A stretch of 64,000 nt of DNA from an uncultured Oscillospiraceae bacterium (GTDB taxonomy: Bacteria > Bacillota > Clostridia > Oscillospirales > Oscillospiraceae): positions 1 through 64,000 of the forward strand of contig CANQQU010000002.1 in the NCBI GenBank assembly GCA_947626085.1, written 5' to 3'. The position numbers were made by a program, and so were the translations under genes. Below the pieces are notes generated by a model, which was not told where the DNA came from, did not search any database, and saw only the letters and a program-made list of their open reading frames with translations. Below, piece after piece: positions 51,259 through 61,147 of this stretch; positions within the stretch are counted from its first letter, which is position 1, and each line of letters opens with the position of its first letter.

Positions 51259-52614
51259 TCAGTTCCTAGCCCGTAGCATCGATACCACCGTCTCTACATG
51301 GGCGCAGCGGGGGAAGAGGTCGAAGGCCCGGGCGGCGGCGAGGCGGTAGCCGTGGGTCTTGAGAAGCACCACGTCCCGGGCCAGGGTGGCCGGGTCGCAG
51401 GAGATGTAGGTCAGGCGTGGGGGGGCCAGGCTGGCAATGGCCTGGACGGCCTCCCCGCTCAGGCCCTTCCGGGGCGGGTCCACCACGATGGCGTCCGGCC
51501 GCAGCCCCTGCTCCAGGAGGGACTGGGCCGCCGCCCCGGCGTCCCGGCAGAGAAATTCCGCGTTTTGGACGCCGTTCCGGGCGGCGTTTTCCCGGGCGTC
51601 TTCCACCGCCTGGGGAATCACCTCCACCCCCAGCACCTTCCCCGCCCGCCGGGCCAGGACCAGGGTGATGGTCCCCACGCCGCAGTACAGGTCCAGGGCA
51701 GTGTCCCGGGCGGTCAGCTCCGTCAGCTCCAGGGCGGTCTGGTACAGCCGCTGGGCCTGGTCGTGGTTCACCTGGTAGAAGGACCGGGCGGAGAGCCGGA
51801 AGGTCAGGCCGCAGAGGGTGTCCTCAATATAGCCGGGGCCCCACAGGGTTAAAAATTCCTCCCCCAGAATGGTGTTGCCCGGCTTTTCGTTGACGGACAG
51901 CACCAGACTGCGAAAGCCCGGGACGGTTTTCAGGCTGGTGATCAGCGCCTCCTTTTTGGGAAGGCTACGACCGTTCACTACCAGGCACACCAAAATCTGG
52001 CCGGACACCGCCCCCTTCCGGACGAAAATGTGCCGGACCAGGCCGGTGCGGGCAGTCTCGTCATAGGGCGGGATCTGATAGCGGTTCATGTGGGCCAGGA
52101 CCAGGTCCTTCACCCGGTCCATCTCCTCCGGCAGCAGCAGGCACCGGGCGCAGGGCACCACCTGATGGGTCCCCGCCCGGAAAAAGCCGGCCTGGGCATG
52201 GCCGGGGCGGCCCGTCAGCTGGTACTGGGCCTTGTTCCGATAGCCCCGCCAGTCCCCGGCGGCGGTGAGGGGCACGGACTCCAGGGACTCCCCTGCCAGG
52301 CGGTTCAGAGCCTGGCGGACCCGCTCCGCCTTCAACCGGCACTCCTCGGCGTAGTCCATGTGCTGGAAGACACAGCCGCCGCAGAGCTTGGCCAGGGGAC
52401 AGGCCCGATTCACCCGATGGGGAGAGGGCTCCAAAATCTCCACCAGCTTCCCCGCCGCCCAGGTCTTGCCCACATGGTCGATCCGCAGACGGACCCGCTC
52501 CCCAGCGATGGCGTTGGGGAGGAACACCGCCTGGCCGTCGATTTTGGCGATACCCCGGCCGTCAGAGGTGTAGTCCGTGACCACGGCCTCCAAAATTTGA
52601 CCCTTTTCGATCAT
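51259..52614 (-). CDS. rlmD: 23S rRNA (uracil(1939)-C(5))-methyltransferase RlmD-type
   Basis: TRAM-like N-terminus; CPLAKLCGGCVFQHMDYAEECRLK Fe-S cysteines; ALDLYCGVGTITLVLA; VVDPPRKGL; YISCDPATLARDV. Confidence 0.94.
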   Translation of the reverse strand: MIEKGQILEAVVTDYTSDGRGIAKIDGQAVFLPNAIAGERVRLRIDHVGKTWAAGKLVEILEPSPHRVNRACPLAKLCGGCVFQHMDYAEECRLKAERVRQALNRLAGESLESVPLTAAGDWRGYRNKAQYQLTGRPGHAQAGFFRAGTHQVVPCARCLLLPEEMDRVKDLVLAHMNRYQIPPYDETARTGLVRHIFVRKGAVSGQILVCLVVNGRSLPKKEALITSLKTVPGFRSLVLSVNEKPGNTILGEEFLTLWGPGYIEDTLCGLTFRLSARSFYQVNHDQAQRLYQTALELTELTARDTALDLYCGVGTITLVLARRAGKVLGVEVIPQAVEDARENAARNGVQNAEFLCRDAGAAAQSLLEQGLRPDAIVVDPPRKGLSGEAVQAIASLAPPRLTYISCDPATLARDVVLLKTHGYRLAAARAFDLFPRCAHVETVVSMLRARN

Positions 52615-53078
52615 AGCCGCTCCTCCAAAAAGATCCGCTGGGGCGTAAAGCCCTGGGCGGCGTAGAACGCCCGGGCGTCTTCGTTGAAGGCCCAGACATT
52701 TAAGGTGATGTCGTCAAAGCCCCGTCCCCGAGCGTAGGCCCGGACATGGTCCAGCAGGGCCGCCCCCACTCCCCGGCGGCGGTGGGCGGCGTCCACGCAC
52801 AGATCGTCGATATATAGGGTTCGCCGGTCGCTCAGGACCGGGTCGCCGGCAGTCTCCTTGTGAACGCAGAAGGCATAGCCCAGGACGGAATCCCCCTCCC
52901 GGGCCACAAAAATGGGCCGGTCCGGTCGCCGCAGCAGCGCCGCCAGGGTAGCCTCGTCATATTTTTGAGCGTCGGGCCGGAACAGGTCCGGCCGGCCAAG
53001 ATGGTGGACCTGCCCCACCTGGCGCAGCAGCTCCAGCAGGGCGGGAATATCCTCAACGGCAGCGTTTTGAATGACCAT
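52611..53078 (-). CDS. GNAT family N-acetyltransferase
   Basis: PIFVAREGDSVLGYAFCVHKE…LYIDDLCVDAAHRRRGVGAALLDHVRAYARGRGFDDITLNVWAFNEDARAFYAAQGF. Confidence 0.93.
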   Translation of the reverse strand: MVIQNAAVEDIPALLELLRQVGQVHHLGRPDLFRPDAQKYDEATLAALLRRPDRPIFVAREGDSVLGYAFCVHKETAGDPVLSDRRTLYIDDLCVDAAHRRRGVGAALLDHVRAYARGRGFDDITLNVWAFNEDARAFYAAQGFTPQRIFLEERL

Positions 53079-53182
53079 GGGGCGCCTCCTTCTGGGATTT
53101 GTGGAAATATTGTAGCACATCTTATTCCCGGTTGCAACCGCCGCCGGAATGTGATACCATTTTAAGAAAAGGAGGGAATTGG

Positions 53183-54040
53183 ATGGACTATACCCACTGT
53201 ACGCTGTGCCCCCGGATGTGCGGCGTGGACCGCGCCGCCGGGAAGCTGGGCTTCTGCCGGTGCCCGGATACGGCCCTGGTAGCCAAGGTCATGCGCCACG
53301 CCTGGGAGGAGCCGGCCCTGGCAGGGCCGGGGGGCAGCGGGGCCATCTTCTTCGGCGGCTGCACCCTGGGGTGCCGGTACTGCCAGAACCGGGCCATCAG
53401 CGGCGGGCCGGTGGGGACGCCCATGGATGCCGCCGCCCTTCGGGCCGCCATGGAGGGCCTGATCCGGGAGGGAGCGGAGAACATCGACCTCATCACCCCC
53501 ACCCATTTTCTGCCCACCATTCTCCCGGCCTTGCGGCCCAAGCTGCCGGTGCCGGTGGTGTACAACTGCGGGGGCTACGAGCGGGTGGATACCATTGCCG
53601 CTCTGGACGGGCTGGTGGATGTATATCTGCCGGACCTCAAGTATGCCGACAGCGGCTTGGCCCGCCGCCTTTCCGGCGCGGAGGACTATTTTGAAACCGC
53701 CTGCCGGGCCATTGAGACCATGGCCCACCAGGTGGGGCCTGTCCAGTGGCGGGGAGACCGGGTGGTTCGGGGCGTCATCGTCCGGCACCTGATCCTGCCG
53801 GGGCAGGTGGATACCTCCCTGCGGGTGCTGGACTATCTGGGCGACACCTTTGCCCCGGGGCAGATTTTGGTCAGCCTGATGCGGCAGTACACCCCCATGG
53901 GCGGTCTGCCCGCCCCCTTCGACCGGACAGTGACGGAGGAGGAGTACCAGGCGGTGCTGAGCTGGGTCTATCTCAACCGGCTGGAGGGCTTTACCCAGGA
54001 GGCGGAAGCGGCGGATCGGCAATACATCCCGGATTTTTAA
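53183..54040 (+). CDS. Radical SAM protein (PflA-like activating enzyme family)
   Basis: CTLCPRMCGVDRAAGKLGFC; SGAIFFGGCTLGCRYCQNRAIS (CxxxCxxC); YLPDLKYAD. Confidence 0.92.
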   Translation: MDYTHCTLCPRMCGVDRAAGKLGFCRCPDTALVAKVMRHAWEEPALAGPGGSGAIFFGGCTLGCRYCQNRAISGGPVGTPMDAAALRAAMEGLIREGAENIDLITPTHFLPTILPALRPKLPVPVVYNCGGYERVDTIAALDGLVDVYLPDLKYADSGLARRLSGAEDYFETACRAIETMAHQVGPVQWRGDRVVRGVIVRHLILPGQVDTSLRVLDYLGDTFAPGQILVSLMRQYTPMGGLPAPFDRTVTEEEYQAVLSWVYLNRLEGFTQEAEAADRQYIPDF

Positions 54041-54052
54041 AGCTTTTTGGCA

Positions 54053-54088
54053 AAATGCCCGCTGGGAGCCCCCGGCGGGCATTTTTCC
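54053..54088 (+). terminator. Rho-independent terminator
   Basis: AAAATGCCCGC…GCGGGCATTTTT. Confidence 0.75.
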
Positions 54089-54103
54089 TGTGCAGTTGGG
54101 CAA

Positions 54104-54131
54104 TTGCATTTTTAAAGAAATGTGGTAAAAT
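54104..54131 (+). promoter_or_regulatory. Promoter for the amino-acid ABC transporter operon
   Basis: TTGCAT (54104-54109), 16 nt, TAAAAT (54126-54131). Confidence 0.5.
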
Positions 54132-54174
54132 ATAGGAAACCGTTGCGAACACAACCAATTTTTAGGAGACACAT

Positions 54175-54840
54175 ATGGACGGACGTCTGATCGGCATTCT
54201 CATCGACTCCTTTTGGAAAATCCTGCTCCCCGGCCTCACCGCTACCATTCCCCTGACGATCATTTCCTTCTCCATTGCCATGGTCATCGCGGTGATCGTG
54301 GCCCTGATCCAATTTGCCAATATCCGGCTGCTGAAGCAGCTGTGCCGGTTTTATATCTGGGTCATTCGGGGCACCCCGCTGCTGGTGCAGCTGTTCGTGG
54401 TGTTCTATGGGCTGCCCCGGGTAGGCGTCATCATCGACCCCTTCCCGGCGGCGGTGATCGTCTTCTCCATCAACGAGGGGGCCTACTCGGCAGAGGTGGT
54501 CCGGGCGGCCCTGGAGGCGGTGCCCGCCGGGCAGATCGAGGCGGGCTACTGCGTGGGCATGAACTATTTGCAGATCATGTGGCACATCGTCCTGCCCCAG
54601 GCCATGCGGATCGCCTTCCCGCCCCTGTCCAACTCCCTGATCGCCATGGTGAAGGACACCTCCCTGGCCGCCAACATCACCGTGGTGGAGATGTTCATGG
54701 AGACCCAGCGGATCGTGGCCCGGACCTGGGAGCCCCTGGCGCTGTACATCGAAGTGGGGCTCATTTACCTGCTGTTCTGCACCGTGCTGACCAAGCTCCA
54801 GAGCTTCGGGGAAAAGAGGATGCGTACCTATGGAAAATAA
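54175..54840 (+). CDS. Amino acid ABC transporter permease
   Basis: [52 protein letters not shown]…[27 protein letters not shown]. Confidence 0.95.
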   Translation: MDGRLIGILIDSFWKILLPGLTATIPLTIISFSIAMVIAVIVALIQFANIRLLKQLCRFYIWVIRGTPLLVQLFVVFYGLPRVGVIIDPFPAAVIVFSINEGAYSAEVVRAALEAVPAGQIEAGYCVGMNYLQIMWHIVLPQAMRIAFPPLSNSLIAMVKDTSLAANITVVEMFMETQRIVARTWEPLALYIEVGLIYLLFCTVLTKLQSFGEKRMRTYGK

Positions 54841-55612
54841 CGCCATGCTGGAGGTCCGGGGCCTGAAAAAGCGGTTCGGCGACCTGGAAGTATTGAAAGG
54901 CGTGGATCTGACCGTCCATCAGGGGGACGTGGTGGCGATTTTGGGGCCCAGCGGCTCGGGAAAGACCACCTTCCTGCGCTGCCTCAATTTCCTGGAGACC
55001 GCCGACGAGGGGACCCTGGTCTTTGACGGAGAGACGTTCCATCTGGGGAAGGTCCCCCGGCGGGACGTGGCCCGGCTGCGGAAAAAAACCGCCTTCGTCT
55101 TTCAGAATTACAACCTGTTTCTCAACAAAACCGCCCTGCAGAACGTGATGCTGGGGCTCCAGGTCGCCCGGAAGGTCCCCAAGGGCCGGGCGGAGGCCCG
55201 GGCCAAGGCGGCGCTGGACAAGGTGGGCCTGGCCGACCGGTACAATTACTATCCCCATCAGCTCTCCGGCGGCCAACAGCAGCGGGTGGCCATCGCCCGG
55301 GCCCTGGCCACGGAGCCGGAGATCATCTACTTTGACGAGCCCACCTCCGCCCTGGACCCGGAGCTGATCGGGGAGGTGCTGGCGGTGATGCGGCAGCTGG
55401 CCCGGGAGGGGATGACCATGCTGGTGGTCACCCATGAGCTGCATTTTGCCCGGGAGGTCTCCAGCCAGGTGATCTTCATGGAGGCCGGGCAGGTGCTGGA
55501 ATCCGGCGCTGCCGAGGCCTTCTTCCGGGACCCGAAAGAGGCCCGGACCCGGGCGTTTCTTCGTACCATCAGCGGCCGCGAGGCCGGTGAAATAGACCCC
55601 AAAAAGGAGTAA
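54830..55612 (+). CDS. Amino acid ABC transporter ATP-binding protein
   Basis: [54 protein letters not shown]. Confidence 0.96.
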   Translation: MENNAMLEVRGLKKRFGDLEVLKGVDLTVHQGDVVAILGPSGSGKTTFLRCLNFLETADEGTLVFDGETFHLGKVPRRDVARLRKKTAFVFQNYNLFLNKTALQNVMLGLQVARKVPKGRAEARAKAALDKVGLADRYNYYPHQLSGGQQQRVAIARALATEPEIIYFDEPTSALDPELIGEVLAVMRQLAREGMTMLVVTHELHFAREVSSQVIFMEAGQVLESGAAEAFFRDPKEARTRAFLRTISGREAGEIDPKKE

Positions 55613-55619
55613 GAAATCT

Positions 55620-56462
55620 ATGAAAAAAATGATCGCTTTATTGCTGACCGGCCTGCTGGCCCTGAGCCTGCTGACCGCCTGCGCCCCCACGGAGCCCCAG
55701 AACACCGCCGGCAATTCCCAGTCCACGGAAGATGCCGCCGGGGCGGACCATCTGAGCCGGATCCAGGAAGCCGGAAAGATCGTCGTGGCCATGGAGGGCA
55801 CCTGGTCCCCCTGGACCTACCACGATGAAAACGATCAGCTGGTGGGCTACGATGTGGAGGTGGCCCAGGCCATCGCCGAAAAGCTGGGCGTGGAAGTAGA
55901 ATTTGTCGAGGGCGAGTTTGACGGCCTGTTCGCCGGCATGGAGGCCGGGCGGTACGACATCGTGGTCAACGGCGTGGACATCGACGAGGAGCGGGCAGAA
56001 AAGTACGACTTCTCCACTCCCTATGCCTACAACCAGACGGCGGTGATCGTGGCCATGGACAACGAGGAGATCACCTCCTTCGAAGACCTTTCCGGCAAGC
56101 ACACCGCCAACACCATCACCAGCACCTACGCCAAGGTGGCGGAGAAGTACGGCGCCACCGTCACCGGCGTGGACGACCTGGCCCAGACCTTTGAGCTGCT
56201 GCTCACCGGCCGGATCGACGCCACGCTGAACTCCGAAATGACCTTCTACGATTACATGGCCGCCCACCCCGACGAGCAAATCAAGATCGCCGCCCTGGGG
56301 GAGGCCACCCAGACCGCCATCCCCGTGATGAAGGGAGAGGACAACGCCACCCTGCTGGCCGCCATCAACCAGGCCCTGGCGGAGCTGGCCCAGGAGGGCA
56401 AGCTCACCGAGCTGTCCAACAAGTACTTTGGCCGGGACATTTCTCAGGATCAGCCCCAGTAA
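55620..56462 (+). CDS. Amino acid ABC transporter substrate-binding lipoprotein
   Basis: Lipobox LLTACA; IVVAMEGTWSPWTYHDENDQLVGYDVEVAQAIAEKLGVEVEFVEGEFDGLFAGMEAGRYDIVVNGV. Confidence 0.95.
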   Translation: MKKMIALLLTGLLALSLLTACAPTEPQNTAGNSQSTEDAAGADHLSRIQEAGKIVVAMEGTWSPWTYHDENDQLVGYDVEVAQAIAEKLGVEVEFVEGEFDGLFAGMEAGRYDIVVNGVDIDEERAEKYDFSTPYAYNQTAVIVAMDNEEITSFEDLSGKHTANTITSTYAKVAEKYGATVTGVDDLAQTFELLLTGRIDATLNSEMTFYDYMAAHPDEQIKIAALGEATQTAIPVMKGEDNATLLAAINQALAELAQEGKLTELSNKYFGRDISQDQPQ

Positions 56463-56485
56463 CACCCTTGATTTGGGAAAAAGTG

Positions 56486-56510
56486 CCCCCAAGTCCATGG
56501 GACTTGGGGG
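56486..56510. terminator. Convergent terminator hairpin
   Basis: CCCCCAAGTC CATGG GACTTGGGGG. Confidence 0.65.
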
Positions 56511-56560
56511 TGTCAATTTGTCAAAAGCCTTCAAACGCGCCGTCCGAAACGGAGCGGGCG

Positions 56561-57094
56561 TTATTGCGCGGCGCTTTGGGCGATATCGGAAAGGGCCTCC
56601 TGGGTGCGGGCCAGGGTCTGGCGGCTGGCTGTCACCGCTTCCCGCAGCCGGTCCACCTGGGCCTGGGTCTGCATGGTCACAGCAGCCAGCTGCTCCTCCG
56701 CCTGGGTCAGGCTCTCCCGGGCCGCGGCCAGGGCATTCCCCGCCTGGCCGCAGAGCTGGGCCGCCCGCTCCCGGGCCATCCGCTCCGTCCGCTCAGCCCG
56801 GCGGTAAATTGCCAACTCCGCCTCGGTGCTGGCGGGATCCGTCTGCTTGGCCTTGGCCAGCTCTTGCTTTGCCTGCTCCAGCTCCTGCTTCGTCTTGGCA
56901 AGCTCCTCCTCCAAGGCCCGGAGCCGGTCCGCGTCCGGCGGGCTCTGCCGGGGGGTCTCCCGTAACGTCTGATTCTCCGTCCGGAGACGGCTCAGCTCCG
57001 CCTGATAGCGATTATTGATGTACTCAATATAATTCACCACATCCTCCCGGTTGAATCCCCGGAAAGCCGTTCTAAAGCTCTGATTTTCCGCCAT
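56561..57094 (-). CDS. DivIVA-like coiled-coil protein
   Basis: MAENQSFRTAFRGFNREDVVNYIEYINNRYQAELSRLRTENQTL, then long coiled coil. Confidence 0.75.
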   Translation of the reverse strand: MAENQSFRTAFRGFNREDVVNYIEYINNRYQAELSRLRTENQTLRETPRQSPPDADRLRALEEELAKTKQELEQAKQELAKAKQTDPASTEAELAIYRRAERTERMARERAAQLCGQAGNALAAARESLTQAEEQLAAVTMQTQAQVDRLREAVTASRQTLARTQEALSDIAQSAAQ

Positions 57095-57197
57095 GGGGGC
57101 AGGCCTCCTTTCTTTCTGCAAAAAGTATACCACACCCCTCCCCCGATTACAAGCCCCCTGTCCGCCATTTTCCGCCGAAAAAATACGGATTTTCCTA

Positions 57198-57226
57198 TTG
57201 ACAAAACCCGGCAGCCGTGGTACTAT
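57198..57226 (+). promoter_or_regulatory. Promoter for tRNA-Leu
   Basis: TTGACA (57198-57203), 17 nt, TACTAT (57221-57226). Confidence 0.65.
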
Positions 57227-57254
57227 ATTTGGGCGGCGGAAAACCGCGGAAAAC

Positions 57255-57342
57255 GCGCGAGTGGTGGAATTGGTAGACTCGCTAGATTCAGGTTCTAGTG
57301 TTCATTTCGGACGTGGGGGTTCAAGTCCCCCCTCGCGCACCA
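57255..57342 (+). tRNA. tRNA-Leu (anticodon CAG), CCA encoded
   Basis: gcgcgagtggtggaattggtagactcgctagattcaggttctagtgttcatttcggacgtgggggttcaagtcccccctcgcgcacca; anticodon loop TTCAGGT; long variable arm. Confidence 0.96.
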
Positions 57343-57347
57343 TTTAG

Positions 57348-57379
57348 AAAAGCCTTGGATTTCCAAGGCTTTTCTTTTT
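57348..57379 (+). terminator. Terminator of tRNA-Leu
   Basis: AAAAGCCTTGGA / TCCAAGGCTTTT then TCTTTTT. Confidence 0.8.
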
Positions 57380-57433
57380 AGGGATTTCAAATGCTAATCG
57401 CCGTCCCCGGGTTTGGCCGGGGACGGTAATTTT

Positions 57434-59311
57434 TTACGCTTCCTCCGGCGGAGGGGTGAGCATGGCGATGGAATCCGCCTCAGGGATGGGCCGGCCTTCC
57501 ATGCAGGCGGCAAACTGAGCGCCGGTCATAGTCTCGTTTTTCAGGAGGAACTCCGCCACCTGGCGCAGCTTTTCCCCGTCCCGGGTCAGAATGGCCTTGC
57601 ATTTTTCATAGGCCTGGTCGATGACGGCCTTGACCTCCTGGTCGATGATCCCCGCCACCTCCTCGGAGTAGGACTTGGTCTTTTCATAGTCCCGGCCCAG
57701 GAACACCTCGTCGTCGCTGGTATAGGACACGGTCCCCAGCCGCTGGCACATACCGTACCGGGCCACCATGTCCCGGGCCAGCTTGGAGGCCCGGTCGATG
57801 TCGTTGGAGGCGCCGGTGGAGATGTCCTGGAGGAACAGCGCCTCCGCCACCCGGCCCCCCAGCAGGCCCACGATCTGCTCAAACATCTGGTTCCGGGTCA
57901 GGTGCTGGCTGTCCTCCTGGGGCCAGCTCCAGGTCATGCCCAGGGCCTTGCCCCGGGGAATGATGGAGATCTGCCGCACCGGGCTGTGGGTGGGCAGGCT
58001 GTGCATGGCCACGGCGTGGCCCGCCTCATGGATGGCGGTCAAACGCAGGTCCTCCTTCCGGATCACCCGGCTGCGCTTCTCCGGCCCGGCCAAAATTTTC
58101 ATCATGGCGTCGTTCAGGTCCTGCATATTCAGCGCCGGCCGGCCCTCCCGGGCCGCCAAAATGGCCGCCTCGTTGAGCAGGTTGCTCAGGTCCGCCCCGG
58201 TAAAGCCGCTGGTGGCCATGGCGATGGTTTTCAGGTCCACCGAGTCGTCCAACCGCTTGCCCCGGGCGTGGACCTTCAGAATGTCCTCCCGGCCCTTGGC
58301 GTCGGGGACGCCCACATAGATCTGCCGGTCAAACCGGCCCGGCCGCAGCAGGGCCGAGTCCAGAATATCCGGCCGGTTGGTGGCTGCCAGGACGATAACG
58401 CCCTCGTTCTTGCCGAAGCCGTCCATCTCCACCAGCAGCTGGTTCAGAGTCTGCTCCCGCTCGTCGTGGCCGCCGCCCACGCCGGCACCCCGCTGCCGAC
58501 CCACGGCGTCGATCTCATCGATAAAGACGATGGCGGGCGCCACCTTCTTTGCCTGGTCGAACAGGTCCCGCACCCGGCTGGCGCCGACGCCCACATACAT
58601 CTCCACAAAGTCGGAGCCGGAAATGGAGAGGAACTCCACCCCCGCCTCCCCCGCCACGGCCCGAGCCAGCAGGGTCTTGCCGGTGCCCGGCGGGCCCACC
58701 AGCAGCAATCCGTGGGGCACCTTGGCGCCGATCTGGGTAAATTTGTCGGGATCGCGCAGAAAGTCCACTACCTCCTGCAGCTCCGCCTTTTCCTCGTCGG
58801 CGCCGGCCACATCGTCAAAAGTGACCTTCTCCCCGTCGGGCAGGCCCATCCCCACCCGGGCCCGGCCAAAATTGGCCATGGGGTTGCCCCCGGCGTTGTT
58901 GATCCTGCTCATCAGGAAGAACCACACCAGCAGCACCGCCAGTCCCGCCAGGATCAGGGGAAAGACATAGTCATAGGGGCTGGGCTGGGCCTCCGGCGGA
59001 AAATCGTAGCTTTCCAGCACCCCGGAAGCGGACTGATCCTGAACCAAATCCCAAATCTCCCGGCGAAACGCCTCCACATCCGACAGAGGCACCGTCAGGG
59101 TGGTGCTGCCGTTGTAGGGCGCGTAGAGCTGCAGGGTCAGCTGGCCTTCCCGGGCGGAAAAGGCGCGGACCTGCTCCTTTTGAAACAGCTCCACCACCTG
59201 AGAATAGGCCAGGTTGGTCAGCCCCGGGTTGAAAATTTGGAGCAACCAGGTAAAGGCCACCGCCAGAATGACCAGGTAGAGGATCACGGTGATGAATTTG
59301 CGGTCTTTCAA
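57434..59311 (-). CDS. ftsH: ATP-dependent zinc metalloprotease FtsH
   Basis: [50 protein letters not shown]. Confidence 0.98.
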   Translation of the reverse strand: MKDRKFITVILYLVILAVAFTWLLQIFNPGLTNLAYSQVVELFQKEQVRAFSAREGQLTLQLYAPYNGSTTLTVPLSDVEAFRREIWDLVQDQSASGVLESYDFPPEAQPSPYDYVFPLILAGLAVLLVWFFLMSRINNAGGNPMANFGRARVGMGLPDGEKVTFDDVAGADEEKAELQEVVDFLRDPDKFTQIGAKVPHGLLLVGPPGTGKTLLARAVAGEAGVEFLSISGSDFVEMYVGVGASRVRDLFDQAKKVAPAIVFIDEIDAVGRQRGAGVGGGHDEREQTLNQLLVEMDGFGKNEGVIVLAATNRPDILDSALLRPGRFDRQIYVGVPDAKGREDILKVHARGKRLDDSVDLKTIAMATSGFTGADLSNLLNEAAILAAREGRPALNMQDLNDAMMKILAGPEKRSRVIRKEDLRLTAIHEAGHAVAMHSLPTHSPVRQISIIPRGKALGMTWSWPQEDSQHLTRNQMFEQIVGLLGGRVAEALFLQDISTGASNDIDRASKLARDMVARYGMCQRLGTVSYTSDDEVFLGRDYEKTKSYSEEVAGIIDQEVKAVIDQAYEKCKAILTRDGEKLRQVAEFLLKNETMTGAQFAACMEGRPIPEADSIAMLTPPPEEA

Positions 59312-59323
59312 TGGAAATTCTCC

Positions 59324-59863
59324 TTACTGCTGATATACCTCCGGCTTGAGAACGCCGATATAGGGAAGATTGCGATACTGCTCGTTATAGTCCATTCCAT
59401 AGCCCACCACGAACACGTTGTCGATGACAAAGCCGGTGTAGTCCGGCTGCAGGGTGATCCCGGGCTTCCGCCGGGAGGGCTTGTCCAGAAGGGTACACAC
59501 CGTCAGCGACGCGGGATGCTTGGTAAGCAAATGGCGGTATGTAAAGTCCAGGGACCCGCCGGTGTCGAAAATGTCCTCCAAAATGATGACGTGCCGGCCC
59601 TCCAGATCGGTGGACACGTCCTTTTTGACGGTCATTTCCCCGGCGGTGGTGCCGTTATAGGAGGAGATCCACATAAAGTCGATTTGACACTGGGCGTCAA
59701 ACTGGCGGATCATGTCGCTGAAGAAGATCAAAACGCCTTTCAGCACCCCCACGAACACCGGGTTTTTGTCCGCGAACCGCTGCTGCAAAATGCCCGCCAG
59801 CTCCTGGACCTTGGCCCGAAGCGCGGCTTCCGAGATGAGTACCCTTTGGATGTTTTCTTCCAT
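59324..59863 (-). CDS. hpt: Hypoxanthine phosphoribosyltransferase
   Basis: FVGVLKGVLIFFSDMIRQFDAQCQIDFMWISSYNG; VIILEDIFDTGGSLDFTYRHL. Confidence 0.95.
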   Translation of the reverse strand: MEENIQRVLISEAALRAKVQELAGILQQRFADKNPVFVGVLKGVLIFFSDMIRQFDAQCQIDFMWISSYNGTTAGEMTVKKDVSTDLEGRHVIILEDIFDTGGSLDFTYRHLLTKHPASLTVCTLLDKPSRRKPGITLQPDYTGFVIDNVFVVGYGMDYNEQYRNLPYIGVLKPEVYQQ

Positions 59864-59875
59864 GCGAAGAACCTC

Positions 59876-61147
59876 CTATATTTCTTTTTCCCGATAGACC
59901 ATCGGTTCTATCCAATACGTCCTGCCGGGGCCCGCCCGGTCCAGGTTGACCCCCAGGCCAAGGGCCCCCAGCACCCCCGTCTGATCCGCCAGCACCGGCA
60001 CCCGGCAGCGCCGGGCGGCAGGGATCTTCCGGTCGATAAAAAGCTTTTTCAGGGTTTTCCGCCCACCGGGAAGGCGCATCTCGTCCCCCGGTTCCCGGCT
60101 TCGCACCAGGACGGGGCCCTCGGGGCACACCTGGAACCGGCCCGGCCCCGGCGGGGCGTCCCCCGGCAGCACCGTCACCCGCAGGCCCCAGTCGGGAAGC
60201 TCCGCCGTCCCGGTCTCCGGCAGGATGGCAGGCGCCGGCGGGGCGGCATCGGGAAGGACGGTCAAGGTATCATATTCCCGGGCCAAGATCACCCCGCCGG
60301 GAAACAGGCCCCGGGCCCCGGGCTTTTCGGAGAACACCAGCTTTTCCGCCAGAGCGATATGCTCCGCGGTGGGTTCCGGGACCCCAGCAGCTTCCAGAAG
60401 GGCCGCCAGGCACCGGTTCCTTTGGGCCTGGGGCATAGCCCGCAGGGCGGAAACACTGTTTTCGGGAACAGACAGGCCGGAGAGCAGCGCCTCCTCCTCC
60501 CGCAGCCGCAGGGCCATGGCGGAAAGGTCCTCCCCCAGCCGGGGATTCTCCCGGTACAAAAGGGGCATGACTTGTCTGCGCAGCCGGTTTCGGAGGAACC
60601 GGTCGGAGTCGTTGGTGCTGTCCGTCACATAGTCGATCCCCTGATCCTCCAAAAAGGCCAGCACCTCCTGCCGAGTCACCAGCAGCATGGGCCGGAGGAT
60701 CCGGCCCCGCACCGGGGCGATGGCCCCCAGGCCCCGGAGGCCCGTCCCCCGCACCAGGCGGAGCAGGACCGTCTCGGCGTTGTCGTCGGCGGTGTGGGCG
60801 GTGGCGATCTTCCCAGGCAGGGTATCAAAAAAGGCGTACCGCGCCTCCCGGGCGGCGGCCTCCAGCCCCTTCTCCCTCGGCTCCACCCGGCCCCGGCCCA
60901 CCGCCAGGGGAATTTGGTAGTCCCGGCAGAAAGCGCGGACAAATTCCTCGTCCCGATCCGATTCTTCCCCCCGGAGGCCGTGGTTAAAATGGGCGGCGGA
61001 GAGGCGGATATCCAGCTTCTCCCGCAGCAGGTACATGCACCACAGCAGCGCCATGGAGTCCGGTCCGCCGGACACGGCGCAATTAAGATCGTCCCCAGGC
61101 GCGAGCATGGAATAGCGCCGCAGCAGGGTCAGGACCTTATTCCGCAT
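59876..61147 (-). CDS. tilS: tRNA(Ile)-lysidine synthetase
   Basis: LNCAVSGGPDSMALLWCMYLL; FNHGLRGEESDRDEEFVRAFC; ATAHTADDNAETVLLRLVRGTGLRGLGAI. Confidence 0.95.
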   Translation of the reverse strand: MRNKVLTLLRRYSMLAPGDDLNCAVSGGPDSMALLWCMYLLREKLDIRLSAAHFNHGLRGEESDRDEEFVRAFCRDYQIPLAVGRGRVEPREKGLEAAAREARYAFFDTLPGKIATAHTADDNAETVLLRLVRGTGLRGLGAIAPVRGRILRPMLLVTRQEVLAFLEDQGIDYVTDSTNDSDRFLRNRLRRQVMPLLYRENPRLGEDLSAMALRLREEEALLSGLSVPENSVSALRAMPQAQRNRCLAALLEAAGVPEPTAEHIALAEKLVFSEKPGARGLFPGGVILAREYDTLTVLPDAAPPAPAILPETGTAELPDWGLRVTVLPGDAPPGPGRFQVCPEGPVLVRSREPGDEMRLPGGRKTLKKLFIDRKIPAARRCRVPVLADQTGVLGALGLGVNLDRAGPGRTYWIEPMVYREKEI